Source of the DNA: a bacterium
GTDB taxonomy: Bacteria > Patescibacteriota > Doudnabacteria > UBA920
NCBI GenBank assembly: GCA_021791515.1
Contig: JAJYWK010000020.1
Location: forward strand, 1 to 39,191
Length of the DNA: 39,191 bases
Direction: 5' to 3'
Position 1 is the stretch's first letter. Each line of letters starts with the position of its first letter. A program made the position numbers and the translations under genes. The notes beneath the pieces were generated by a model. That model did no database searches. It saw only the letters and a program-made list of their open reading frames with translations, and was not told where the DNA came from. Positions 1 to 8,808 of the stretch are shown here, one piece after another.

Positions 1-20
1 ATGGAAAAGTGAATATGCAT

Positions 21-95
21 TCGGGAGTAGCTCAGCGGTAGAGCAATCGGCTGTTAACCGATGGGTCCTGGGTTCGAATCCCAGCTCCCGAGCCA
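21..95 (+). tRNA. tRNA-Asn (anticodon GTT)
   Basis: A full cloverleaf can be drawn. The acceptor stem pairs TCGGGAG with CTCCCGA, the anticodon stem pairs ATCGG with CCGAT around loop CTGTTAA (anticodon GTT at 53-55), and a T-arm GGTTCGAATC is present. The discriminator base is G and CCA is encoded. The last 15 bases (81-95) are repeated at 20784-20798, which marks this tRNA as the integration target of the element to its right. The tRNA is intact after integration. Confidence 0.96.
81..95 (+). other. attL-like site (tRNA 3' end)
   Basis: Sequence CCAGCTCCCGAGCCA forms the 3' part of tRNA-Asn including CCA. It is identical over 15 bases to 20784-20798, and the flanking bases differ on both sides. 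Inverted GTGCAAA (105-111) and TTTGCAC (134-140) lie just inside the element and could be recombinase-related; that is inference. Confidence 0.8.
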
Positions 96-313
96 GATTT
101 TTCCGTGCAAAGTGACCCAGGTGCTATGTGAGATTTGCACTGAAAAACTTGTTCAACCGAACAAACATAAAATCACAAGGTTTACGCCTTGTGATTTTAT
201 TTTGCCTAAAACTCTAATTTTTCAGTAATTCATCAATGATTTTCGTTTCGATTCCCATCTCTTCCCTTAAAGCCGGATTGCCAATGTTTTATGGTTCGTA
301 TCCCGGGTAGGTT
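96..313. other. Gene-free left end of the element
   Basis: This stretch holds inverted repeats (GTGCAAA/TTTGCAC; TTGTTC/GAACAA at 149-164) and the terminator at 167-200. On the minus strand, after the recombinase stop, a short open stretch could encode IGNPALREEMGIETKIIDEL but has no visible start. It may be the remnant of a longer recombinase C-terminus or of another gene. No complete gene is seen. Confidence 0.5.
167..200. terminator. Bidirectional terminator hairpin
   Basis: ATAAAATCACAAGG and CCTTGTGATTTTAT form a perfect 14-bp stem around a TTTACG loop, with A/T-rich flanks on both sides. It can end transcripts from tRNA-Asn on the plus strand and from the recombinase on the minus strand. 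Confidence 0.8.
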
Positions 314-1669
314 TTACCGCTTCCTGCCGGATTCTTTTCCTAAAAATATTTTCTGGTTTTGTAAATATATTCTCGATCTCAGGCATTTCAGCAGGTTGCG
401 CTTGTCCTCCCGGCTGCCGAATTGAAGGACATACTTGGCATAACTCTTTGCATCCACTACCGGTATAGGGATATTGGTCTCCATGATCTTACCTAAAATT
501 CCCTGACTAAAGTTTTTGTACTTTTCCATTTCTTCCTGTAGCTGGCTGTTAATGCCGATCTCGTCTATGTCTACTTTGTCTATCATATCCAGCAGCTGGG
601 CGATTAGTTCTTCTTCCCTGATGAACTTCTCCGGGCAGTACCTGTCCTGGAATTTAGTGCAGTGGTAATAGACGTACCTGACGATTTTTCCGTCGCTGAG
701 TTTCTTGATCTTGTCTTCCGCCGATACGCCCGATCCGCAGTGGCCGCAGTGGATCAGCTTGGTATAGTCGAATTCCTTGCTGCCGTTTTTCGCCCTTATG
801 GGAGCGCTGATCAGGTTGCCCCGGGCATGGTCATAGAGTTCCTTGGTTATCAATGGCTCATAATTTCCTTTATACCAGTTGCCGGATTTTACTGGCCATT
901 CAAATTCCCCGTAATAGAATGGGGACGATAGTATCCTGAATATTCCACTCTTGGTAAGCGGCTTGCCTTTTCTGGTAGTAAAGCCTGTCTCATCAAGCCA
1001 ATCCTTTATCTTTTGGCCGGTATAAAACTGGAAGGCTACTTTGTTGAACATTTCTTTGACTATCGGTGCCCGTTCCGGGTCTATGATAATCCGGCTTTGC
1101 CCCCGGTAACCGATTTTTTCGTTAAGGTATCCCAAGGGTGCCATGCATGGCCGGTGGCCGGTTTCCAGCCTGGCTCTTTGTCCGCGCTTAACGTTAATCC
1201 CTCTATTGTCGTTCTCCAATTTGGCTTGGCTGCACAATATCATTAGCAGGAATTTTTCGTTTGGCGAGTTAGTAAACTTTTGACCGTGAGTTCTTATCTC
1301 TTTGAGAATTCCCTGATCCATCAAATCCACTAACGCCCCAAGGTCACCTGCGTTTCTACTTAATCTGTCCGGTGCCCAAGTTAGTATTCCATTAAAAATC
1401 CCGGACTTAATGTCCAGGATTAATTGGTTGTACACCGGCCGCATTCCCGAGGCTTTGGCTGAATGGCTTTCCCGCCTGATCTCTGTAATTAACATTCCTT
1501 CTCGCTCGGCCATAGCCAGCATCTCTTTAATCTGGCTGTCTATGCTTAAGGCTTGGCGCTCATCGTCTTCCGAACTCTTGCGGGCATAAAGGCAATATTT
1601 GACCGAGGATGCCAGCTGCGGAAGGGTTGCGGTTTGAACGGATGCCGTTAAATTTATCGATTGGTTCAT
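314..1669 (-). CDS. Large serine recombinase (integrase)
   Basis: The 451-residue protein has the serine-recombinase layout. A resolvase domain begins with YARKSSED (probable nucleophile Ser32) and contains APDRLSRN. A 'Recombinase' DNA-binding domain follows at roughly residues 175-280 (CMAPLGYLN onward). A zinc-ribbon-like CGHCG...C...C segment sits near residues 310-350, and the tail is charged. It should catalyse excision and integration of this element between the tRNA-Asn repeats. The start at 1669 is supported by an AGGAAAGGA ribosome site just upstream. It is shorter than many phage integrases of this class, with little coiled-coil tail. It sits at the left end reading outward, as expected for an integrase next to its att site. 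Confidence 0.93.
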   Translation of the reverse strand: MNQSINLTASVQTATLPQLASSVKYCLYARKSSEDDERQALSIDSQIKEMLAMAEREGMLITEIRRESHSAKASGMRPVYNQLILDIKSGIFNGILTWAPDRLSRNAGDLGALVDLMDQGILKEIRTHGQKFTNSPNEKFLLMILCSQAKLENDNRGINVKRGQRARLETGHRPCMAPLGYLNEKIGYRGQSRIIIDPERAPIVKEMFNKVAFQFYTGQKIKDWLDETGFTTRKGKPLTKSGIFRILSSPFYYGEFEWPVKSGNWYKGNYEPLITKELYDHARGNLISAPIRAKNGSKEFDYTKLIHCGHCGSGVSAEDKIKKLSDGKIVRYVYYHCTKFQDRYCPEKFIREEELIAQLLDMIDKVDIDEIGINSQLQEEMEKYKNFSQGILGKIMETNIPIPVVDAKSYAKYVLQFGSREDKRNLLKCLRSRIYLQNQKIFLGKESGRKR

Positions 1670-1772
1670 TATGTTGTTCCTTTCCTATATTAAGGCTTAC
1701 AACACAAGGAATGACGCAACCCTTTTGCTTTGTCCAGACCCCGGAAAGCTAGGGAAAATCCCTAATTTGCGC

Positions 1773-1801
1773 TTACCAAAAGCTAAAAAAGATGGTAAAA
1801 T
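1773..1801 (+). promoter_or_regulatory. Putative promoter of the methylase operon
   Basis: TTACCA and TAAAAT are separated by 17 bases, about 80 bases before the methylase start. They lie in the divergent spacer between the recombinase and the methylase. The -35 box is weak, so this is a pattern match only. Confidence 0.4.
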
Positions 1802-1882
1802 ATAAGCATAATTTACATATCCAACCAAGAAACTTAATGCTCATCAAACGAAGGCGTGATAATTTATAGTACGAAGAAATGT

Positions 1883-3091
1883 ATGGCAAACCACAATCTT
1901 ACAAGTGCCAAACGGGCAAAAAATGACGAGTTTTATACCCAATACGGCGATATCCAAAAAGAGATTCAATCGTACCTGGATTACGATGCAAAAACATTCT
2001 ATGGTAAAGTGGTGTATTGTAATTGTGATGATCCATTTGAAAGCAATTTTTTTCGTTATTTCGTTCTCAATTTCAACAAGCTGGGATTAAAACAGCTTAT
2101 TACCACCAGCTACAAACCGTCTCCAGTTGCTAACACACAGCTGGCATTGTTTGGTAACGATAAAACCCTCACAAAATCAAAAGGCCGTCCCAAAGTCACC
2201 GCCAACAAATTTATTATCAACGAAGTTGGTGATATAGATAATGATGGCGAATTTAACTTAAAAGATATTGCCCAACAATTAAAGGTGAACAAACATAATG
2301 AGTGGGCACCACTTGTGGGTGACGGCGACTTCCGTAGTAATGAATGCATAGAATTGCTTAAAAAATCGGACGTTGTGGTAACAAATCCGCCGTTCAGTCT
2401 TTTTCGTGAATATGTAAAACAACTTTTTGATTATAAAAAGAAGTTTGTGATTATTGGTAATAAAAATGCAGTAACATACAAAGAAATTTTCCCATTAATC
2501 AAAGACAACAAAATGTGGTCTGGAAAAACTGAGTGGTCCGGCGGATTATGGTTTGTAACGATGGATGACGGAGATGTCGATAAAGTGATTGATGGCGTCA
2601 ATATGAAAAATGTGTCTTCTGTTTGGTTTACAAATCTTGATCACGGACGACGCCACCAACCGCTGCCGCTTATGACAATGGAAGAAAATTTAAAATACAG
2701 CAAACACAAAGAAATCCAAGGCAAAAAAGATTATGAAAAATATGACAATTATAATGCTATAGAGGTTCCTTTTACCGATGCAATTCCAAGTGATTATGGT
2801 GGAGTAATGGGTGTACCAATTAGTTTCCTTGATAAATATAACCCGGAACAATTTGAGATTGTTGGATTAACCTCAGGCAGAGATGAATTTGAATGTAGGC
2901 CTTCAAAAAGATACCTAAACCCTCTACAACACAATCCGAATGGCACCATAACGAATGGTAGCAAGGCCAATACTCGTGCGACAATTTTGCTAAAAAATAC
3001 TCCTGACGATATTTATTACACTGCGGATAATGCGAGCGGACCATTCATGATAGCTTACGCAAGAATTTTGATTAAATATAAGAAAAAATAA
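1883..3091 (+). CDS. EcoRI-family adenine-specific DNA methyltransferase
   Basis: The N-terminus [20 protein letters not shown] and the catalytic motif TNPPFSLF (about residue 167) fit the M.EcoRI-like adenine methylase family (N6-adenine, NPPF form of motif IV). The protein is about 402 residues, near full family length. The ORF track starts at a GTG (1856), but the ATG at 1883 gives the usual N-terminus and is preferred. One base separates its stop from the DUF262-HNH gene, so the two are surely co-transcribed. The expected role is to protect host DNA from a partner nuclease. Base composition is AT-rich compared with the packaging genes to the right, which suggests separate acquisition. Confidence 0.88.
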   Translation: MANHNLTSAKRAKNDEFYTQYGDIQKEIQSYLDYDAKTFYGKVVYCNCDDPFESNFFRYFVLNFNKLGLKQLITTSYKPSPVANTQLALFGNDKTLTKSKGRPKVTANKFIINEVGDIDNDGEFNLKDIAQQLKVNKHNEWAPLVGDGDFRSNECIELLKKSDVVVTNPPFSLFREYVKQLFDYKKKFVIIGNKNAVTYKEIFPLIKDNKMWSGKTEWSGGLWFVTMDDGDVDKVIDGVNMKNVSSVWFTNLDHGRRHQPLPLMTMEENLKYSKHKEIQGKKDYEKYDNYNAIEVPFTDAIPSDYGGVMGVPISFLDKYNPEQFEIVGLTSGRDEFECRPSKRYLNPLQHNPNGTITNGSKANTRATILLKNTPDDIYYTADNASGPFMIAYARILIKYKKK

Positions 3092-3092
3092 T

Positions 3093-4262
3093 ATGAAAAC
3101 AACTTTAAAAATCAACACCACCGTCAAAGATATTTGCGAAGGGTTTGTTTATAACGAACTGGAAGGTAAGGGGTTGTTCGGTTTGTCAGGCAAATTGACC
3201 ATTCAGCCTGAGTACCAGCGCAATTACATTTACGCGTCCGACGGCGGAAAAAGAGAGGTTGCCGTTATTGAATCTTTGCTAAAAGGTTATCCAATAGGAT
3301 TGCTTTATTTTAATAAGGTTTCCGAAAACAATTTGGAAGTCCTGGATGGACAACAACGCATAACCAGCATCGGGCGTTTTGTTACTGATAAATTTGTCAT
3401 AATAGATGAAAATGGGATGGAACAGTATTTTGGTGGTATGGCAAAAGACAAAAAGGCAAAAATTTTAGAAACAAAATTATTGATATATGAATGCGAAGGA
3501 ACGGAAAGCGAGATAAAAGAATGGTTTAAGACCATTAACATTGCGGGTGTTCCGTTAAATAATCAGGAACTTTTGAACGCAGTATATTCCGGGCCGTTTG
3601 TTACACTTGCTAAAGAAGAGTTCAGCAACAGCCAAAATTCTAACATTCAGAAATGGAGCGCTTATATTAGAGGCAGCGCTAACAGGCAGGATTTTTTGGA
3701 AAGTGCGCTTGGCTGGGTAAGTAAAGGTAATATCGGGGAGTATATGAGTGGCCATCGCAAAGAGAAAAATATTACCGAATTAAAAAAATATTTTAACAGC
3801 GTGATTGACTGGGTTTCCAGTGTTTTTTCCGACGTAGAAAGCGAGATGTGCGGGCTGGAATGGGGACGATTGTATGAGCAGTACCATAAAAAATCATACA
3901 ACCCGGCTAAAGTATCAGTTGAGGTGCAGAAGTTATATGGGGATCCTTATCTAAAAAACCGCAAAGGTGTTTTTGAGTACATACTTGGCGGCTCTGTTGA
4001 TACAAAGTTGTTGGATGTTCGCGTTTTTGACGAGGCAACCAAAAATAATGTGTATAAGATCCAAACCGTCGAGGCTGAAAAGAAAAGTAAGTCAAACTGT
4101 CCGCTCTGTGCCATTGGACACGATGTCAACAAAAGTAAGATTTGGAAGTTAAGCGAAATGGACGCTGATCATGTTGCAGCCTGGAGTAAGGGTGGAGCCA
4201 CTTCGGGTAAAAACTGTCAGATGCTCTGCAAAACTCATAACCGAGCTAAAGGAAATCGATAA
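3093..4262 (+). CDS. DUF262 / HNH nuclease (GmrSD-like)
   Basis: The N-terminal half matches the DUF262 (ParB/Srx-like NTPase) family: [11 protein letters not shown], then [14 protein letters not shown] around residue 84-97. The C-terminus (about 335-389) is an HNH nuclease with [16 protein letters not shown] and an asparagine/histidine-containing end. DUF262 proteins with HNH ends include the GmrSD/BrxU type IV enzymes, which cleave modified DNA using NTP-dependent gating. Here the gene is fused into an operon with an EcoRI-type methylase, so it could instead act as the cleaving arm of a modification-sensitive system. The length of 389 residues is shorter than GmrSD fusions. The domain call is firm; the biological target is inferred. 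Confidence 0.87.
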   Translation: MKTTLKINTTVKDICEGFVYNELEGKGLFGLSGKLTIQPEYQRNYIYASDGGKREVAVIESLLKGYPIGLLYFNKVSENNLEVLDGQQRITSIGRFVTDKFVIIDENGMEQYFGGMAKDKKAKILETKLLIYECEGTESEIKEWFKTINIAGVPLNNQELLNAVYSGPFVTLAKEEFSNSQNSNIQKWSAYIRGSANRQDFLESALGWVSKGNIGEYMSGHRKEKNITELKKYFNSVIDWVSSVFSDVESEMCGLEWGRLYEQYHKKSYNPAKVSVEVQKLYGDPYLKNRKGVFEYILGGSVDTKLLDVRVFDEATKNNVYKIQTVEAEKKSKSNCPLCAIGHDVNKSKIWKLSEMDADHVAAWSKGGATSGKNCQMLCKTHNRAKGNR

Positions 4263-4308
4263 TTTTGTAAAATACCATAAAAAATACGCCAAACAAAGAC
4301 TAAAAAAT

Positions 4309-7014
4309 ATGATAAAAGTGGATGAACAAATAGATACATCCGATAAAGCAATATGCAAACTTATTGAAAAATTTGGAACGGATGAGCGGGGGTTTTTGTC
4401 GCAAAATATTCTAGACAAACTTAGAACTTTTGTTGAGGCGGTTTCTGTTAAAGCAATTGGAGAAACTGAATATAGCTACGATATTTTTTCCAAGAAGGCA
4501 AAAAATCTTATTGCAGCAAGAGCTGATTTGAGATTTTTAAGTAAATTTCATAAAAGTCTCCAAAGTTCAAAATCACATTACGCTACCGACGAGGAGGTTT
4601 CTGAAAGACTAATGTTGAGATACTATGAATATTTACTTAGAATTAAATTTTTTTTAAAGTCAAAATACAATTTGGATGTCCTAAATAACATAGACAAATT
4701 TCCCATTGATACAGATCGGACTCTTAGCGAATATTACGAGAAAATAGCTAAAAAAATTAAAGAGCCAAGGCCAAGAAGCAGACTTATAAAAAGTTTCTAT
4801 ATACAAAAGATAAAACCATTTTTTGTCAATCAGGAAATATTTTATGAAGTTACTTTTAGAATAGCTGACGACAAACTTCGTAAATTTGATAGGCTCATTG
4901 CTTTTACAAGATTAGAAATAACCGAAAATTACGCCGTAGACCTTGCTATCGATAAAGATTATATCGAAATATCAAGCAAGAAAATGCCAATCCAAATCAT
5001 TAATGATTGGAAAGTTTCGATTCGCCCGTGTGAATTTAAGAATTATGAAAATATCTTTATTTCAGACGCTAAAGAATATAGCAGAACTAAAGAATATGAT
5101 GAAATAATGTCCTTTTTAACAGAAACGGGTTTGAATTTGATAGAAATAATTGATTTTCCTGATAATTACTATAATAGATTTAAAAGCAGAGTCACTCAAA
5201 AGTCTACAACGACTCGAATACTTGGTTTGTTAGATAAAAGTCGCGAATTTGTACAAAAGGGCTCTCCCGGAACCAATATACTTAGATATTTACTTTATCA
5301 CCTTAATAATAGAATTATAAAAGAACAATATAATAGAGGCGGCAATTTCAAATTATCGAACTTAAATCTTTTATATGAATGCATTCCTTTTGACGAAATG
5401 CCTTTTGCCAGCTGTCCTGTAAAACACACTCCAGTAATTTCTGATTTATTAGACTGTATAGATGCCACTGCCAGGGAACATGAATTATTTGCTCGACGTA
5501 TAACAGGTAATGCGGAAATTAAGGGGTGGTTGTACACGCCGCTTGAAGATGTTAATCATTTTGAAAATGTTAATGGGCTCCTTGATAAATTCAATAACTC
5601 TCTTTACCAAGGCACTGAAACCCAAAGGGATCGTAAACTTGAGACATACAAGGATCATATCTACATTACCGGGTACGAAAACGCCGTTATTGAAATTGTT
5701 AAAAAATTAAGAGATTTATCGACATCCGGCATAAAAAATTATTCTAATTCAATCAATGCTTGGTTATCCTCCTCGGATTCAGATGTTGATTGTTCTCAAA
5801 AAGAGACGGCGCTTAAAGAGATGTTTGCGGCATCAAAAGTATCGTTAATCTATGGTGCTGCTGGAACTGGAAAAACAAAACTAATAGAACATATTTCAAA
5901 ATACCATAATGAAAGAACAAAGCTTTATTTGGCAAATACACACTCTGCAGTGAGTAATTTAAGAAGCAGAATTATTGCTCAAAATACTGAATTTAAAACG
6001 ATAAAAAGTTTTTTGCATGAAAATAGTGACGAAGTAGAATTTGACCTTTTAATTATCGACGAGTGTAGCGTCGTAAGCAATTCAGACATGCGTGCCATAC
6101 TCAGAAAGGCATCATATGGCGCTTTAATTCTGGTTGGTGACATATTTCAGATAGAATCAATCCGATTTGGAAATTGGTTTTATATTGCAAAAAGCTTTGT
6201 TCCAGAATCATCTGTTATAGAATTAACTACACCATGGCGTGCAAAAAATAATAATGATTTGTTAAAGTTATGGGAGAAGGTCCGAAATTTAGAAGAAGAT
6301 ATGGATGAACATATTGCCAAACATCACTATTCTGCCAGACTAGATGATTCAATTTTTGAACATTCAGAAGAAGATGAAATAATTTTATGTTTAAATTATG
6401 ATGGATTTTATGGAATCAATAATATTAACAGGTTTTTACAGGAAAGCAACGATAAAACCCCGATAGTTTGGGGTGTTCACACATATAAGGTTAACGACCC
6501 TATCTTATTCAATGAATCCAATAGATTTGGGTCAGTAATTCACAATAACCTAAAAGGAAAAATATTAGATATAAAAATTTTTAAAGGAAGAATCCAATTT
6601 GATATCCAAATTGACAAATCAATCTCTGAATTAGATGTTCGTGGGTGTGATGATTTGGAGCTGTTAGACAGTTCCGAAGAAGGCGCATCCGCTATTCGCT
6701 TTAGCGTTAATGAGCATAGAAACATAGACGAGGACGATGACGATTCTGCATCTGATATTGTACCTTTCCAAGTTGCATACGCTGTTTCTATTCATAAAGC
6801 GCAAGGCTTAGAGTATGATTCAGTAAAAATTGTAATTACAAATGAGGCAGAGGAAAGAATCTCGCATAATGTCTTTTATACAGCCATCACAAGAGCAAAA
6901 AAGAAATTGAAAATTTATTGGACACCCGAGACTCAAAATAAAATAATAGGATCACTAGAGCAAAAATTCAATAAAAAAGACGCATATTTATTAAAATCAA
7001 AATTTAACCTATAG
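4309..7014 (+). CDS. SF1 DNA helicase with large uncharacterised N-terminus
   Basis: The C-terminal half is a superfamily 1 helicase: Walker A YGAAGTGKTKLIEH (about residue 515), Walker B LLIIDECSVVSN, motif III LVGDIFQI, a PWRAK segment, and motifs V/VI in SIHKAQGLEYDS and FYTAITRAKKKL. The first ~500 residues are not recognised; they are rich in Lys, Ile and Asn and contain a Cys-poor beta/alpha region. The longest ORF starts at 4171 and overlaps the HNH gene by 92 bases. The ATG at 4309 avoids that, but protein-like sequence begins earlier ([14 protein letters not shown]), so a start inside the overlap remains possible. It is the third gene of the methylase/DUF262-HNH operon and is notably AT-rich. 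Confidence 0.82.
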   Translation: MIKVDEQIDTSDKAICKLIEKFGTDERGFLSQNILDKLRTFVEAVSVKAIGETEYSYDIFSKKAKNLIAARADLRFLSKFHKSLQSSKSHYATDEEVSERLMLRYYEYLLRIKFFLKSKYNLDVLNNIDKFPIDTDRTLSEYYEKIAKKIKEPRPRSRLIKSFYIQKIKPFFVNQEIFYEVTFRIADDKLRKFDRLIAFTRLEITENYAVDLAIDKDYIEISSKKMPIQIINDWKVSIRPCEFKNYENIFISDAKEYSRTKEYDEIMSFLTETGLNLIEIIDFPDNYYNRFKSRVTQKSTTTRILGLLDKSREFVQKGSPGTNILRYLLYHLNNRIIKEQYNRGGNFKLSNLNLLYECIPFDEMPFASCPVKHTPVISDLLDCIDATAREHELFARRITGNAEIKGWLYTPLEDVNHFENVNGLLDKFNNSLYQGTETQRDRKLETYKDHIYITGYENAVIEIVKKLRDLSTSGIKNYSNSINAWLSSSDSDVDCSQKETALKEMFAASKVSLIYGAAGTGKTKLIEHISKYHNERTKLYLANTHSAVSNLRSRIIAQNTEFKTIKSFLHENSDEVEFDLLIIDECSVVSNSDMRAILRKASYGALILVGDIFQIESIRFGNWFYIAKSFVPESSVIELTTPWRAKNNNDLLKLWEKVRNLEEDMDEHIAKHHYSARLDDSIFEHSEEDEIILCLNYDGFYGINNINRFLQESNDKTPIVWGVHTYKVNDPILFNESNRFGSVIHNNLKGKILDIKIFKGRIQFDIQIDKSISELDVRGCDDLELLDSSEEGASAIRFSVNEHRNIDEDDDDSASDIVPFQVAYAVSIHKAQGLEYDSVKIVITNEAEERISHNVFYTAITRAKKKLKIYWTPETQNKIIGSLEQKFNKKDAYLLKSKFNL

Positions 7015-7076
7015 GATAATCATATATTCTTTGGAATAAGGTATGGCGGTACGCAAATTTTTTAACTTGATTCCGA

Positions 7077-7124
7077 AACATAATAATAAAATGATAGGTC
7101 GACCTATCATTTTATTATTATGTT
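7077..7124. terminator. 48-bp perfect palindrome / bidirectional terminator
   Basis: The 24-base arms are perfectly complementary with no spacer, centred on GGTCGACC (SalI-type core) and flanked by A/T tracts. It lies between the convergent helicase and PD-(D/E)XK genes, where a two-way terminator is expected. A perfect loopless palindrome this long is unusual for a simple terminator. Confidence 0.75.
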
Positions 7125-7139
7125 GACTATAAATTGTAG

Positions 7140-8216
7140 TTACCTGGTTAAATTTTTGATAATTGATACAAAAGTCTCCGCCTTATCCTGCCATTCTTCT
7201 ATTGTGTATGGTATAAAATGGTCACGGTAGTTATCAGGCACTTGTAGTCCCAGTTTGGTTTCTACTTCATGCTTTAAAGCATCACGGAATTTTACGGCCA
7301 TTTCATCGTCAATCAGCCAACCGAAGTTTAAAGTCAGCTTGCCGTCGGTCCAGAGCGTGTAAACCGATTTTGTTGGGCTCACACTTTCAAATACCGCATT
7401 ACAGGAACCCTTGGCCGTACCCGAACCCCATTTAATTTCTCCGTGCGACTTGGTAAAGTCGTAGAGTTTTTTGATTATGGGAATATATTTAGCATCGGTC
7501 TGTGATTTTACTGTCTCTAGGAAACTTGCTTCGTCCCAGCGCCTTCTCGGGCTGCCCGAGCCGCTGCTGACGCTGACATCCTTTTTTACTTCCGCCCCGT
7601 ATAACTTAGGGATCATTATTTCGTATTCCTTGAACCTGTAATACTCCATTTGCACGGCATAGATATCAAACTGGCTGTTCTGGTTAACGTAGACTATTAA
7701 GTCTTTGAGCCGGTCATCCAGAGAATCCATTAAGATGACGAATTTAAGGTTGCCATCTTTGAGGTTTCTTGTCATGGAATCCAGTAGCGAGTCGATCTGA
7801 TCATCGTTCAGGCCAAAGAATTCTTTGGTCTTTTCCGAAAAACTTACCTTAAAACTACTTCTGACCTTTTCGTCCAGCACGGATTGAAATTCGCTAAAAT
7901 CACCCGTATGTTTCCAGAGGGCTGCCCCGTAATCTAGCGCTTGGGCCACCACCGTCCGTTTGTCGGGATTGCGGTATAATTTGGTTTCTACGATATAGAT
8001 ATCGCCGTCTTTGTCTACAGCTAAAGCATCAATCGGCCCGGATTCAGTGGAAAATTCACGTGCAGCCACAAACAGACGTTTGTCTTCCTCTATTTCGTAT
8101 ACTGGAATGGATTCCGGATTCTGGTGAATGTAATTTTGCAGGTAGTCTTCCTTATCAAAGTTTGCTTTTTCCACCTTCTGAGCCTGCATGCCTTTTTTTG
8201 ATACGATAATAGGCAT
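7140..8216 (-). CDS. PD-(D/E)XK nuclease-family protein
   Basis: Residues 55-85 read ESGPIDALAVDKDGDIYIVE followed by TK. This gives the Asp63...Glu77-x-Lys79 pattern of a PD-(D/E)XK nuclease, similar to NucS/DUF91-like proteins. The N-terminus (NFDKEDYLQNYIHQNPESIP) also fits that group. The C-terminal half (about 230-358) looks like a separate alpha/beta domain that ends around DHFIPYTIEEWQDK; its role is not recognised. A Ser/Gly-rich linker (SVSSGSGSPRRR) separates the halves. It is the last gene of the leftward operon, 4 bases after the zinc-ribbon gene. It may act on DNA during element defence or packaging; this is inference. Confidence 0.78.
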   Translation of the reverse strand: MPIIVSKKGMQAQKVEKANFDKEDYLQNYIHQNPESIPVYEIEEDKRLFVAAREFSTESGPIDALAVDKDGDIYIVETKLYRNPDKRTVVAQALDYGAALWKHTGDFSEFQSVLDEKVRSSFKVSFSEKTKEFFGLNDDQIDSLLDSMTRNLKDGNLKFVILMDSLDDRLKDLIVYVNQNSQFDIYAVQMEYYRFKEYEIMIPKLYGAEVKKDVSVSSGSGSPRRRWDEASFLETVKSQTDAKYIPIIKKLYDFTKSHGEIKWGSGTAKGSCNAVFESVSPTKSVYTLWTDGKLTLNFGWLIDDEMAVKFRDALKHEVETKLGLQVPDNYRDHFIPYTIEEWQDKAETFVSIIKNLTR

Positions 8217-8220
8217 AGGT

Positions 8221-8472
8221 TTAATTGCCGCCTTCCGGCTTGGCGCTAACCAGCTTTGCTCCCATAGGGCTATCTGTCGGGATCATTGTTGGGTTCTTAC
8301 ATTTTGGACAAATCATTTGTTTCGTTGTTAAACGCCAAATGGAATATATTAATCCGGGAAGTATAAGAAAAAGCCAAAGGAGGATTTCTATTAAAATACT
8401 GCCTTTAGTATGTTTTTTGGGATAACCTACATACCCGCACATGGTGCAAACTTGCGTTTTTGATGTTGCCAT
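8221..8472 (-). CDS. Small zinc-ribbon membrane protein
   Basis: The 83-residue protein has one CxxC pair near the start (CTMCGYVGYPKKH), a hydrophobic segment (ILIEILLWLFLILPGLIYSI) and a second CxxC (ICPKCKNP). It looks like a split zinc ribbon around one transmembrane helix, a layout seen in small proteins of unknown function. A GAAAGGAAC ribosome site lies upstream. Its 5' side is the structured spacer 8537-8767, which could be its leader. Function is not known. Confidence 0.7.
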   Translation of the reverse strand: MATSKTQVCTMCGYVGYPKKHTKGSILIEILLWLFLILPGLIYSIWRLTTKQMICPKCKNPTMIPTDSPMGAKLVSAKPEGGN

Positions 8473-8808
8473 TTTAAAAAGTTCCTTTCTTGTAGCTGGT
8501 AACGGGCTTATGTAAACACAAGGCCGCCCGCCAGCTGGAACCTTTCGGTTCCCATATCAGTTTCCCGATATGGCCCGACAAAGAGCGCTGGACGGACGGT
8601 CCAGTATCTTTGTCGGGTCTTTCTTTCACCATGCCAAAGTATTATCTTTGGTTTAGGCTACTTTTATAAATTGTTAATGTAATTATACCTAAAATTCCTT
8701 TATCCTTCAACCAATTGTAGCTGGGCAGGCTCAAAATACCCTTGTAAATCCTTAATATTTTTACAAGCCAAGGATGCCGCAAAGGGCAAACAAAGTCCAG
8801 GAAGTTCG
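8473..8808. ncRNA. Highly structured spacer (candidate structured RNA)
   Basis: Five hairpins lie in 230 bases. They are GGAACC/GGTTCC (8537-8552); CATATC/GATATG (8553-8572); CCCGACAAAGA/TCTTTGTCGGG enclosing CTGGAC/GTCCAG (8574-8617); CCAAAG/CTTTGG (8634-8651); and CTTGTAAA/TTTACAAG (8741-8767). No ORF or poly-T run is evident. On the minus strand it sits after the terminase gene and before the zinc-ribbon gene, so it could be a leader or a processed RNA. It matches no RNA family I recognise. Strand is uncertain. Confidence 0.45.
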
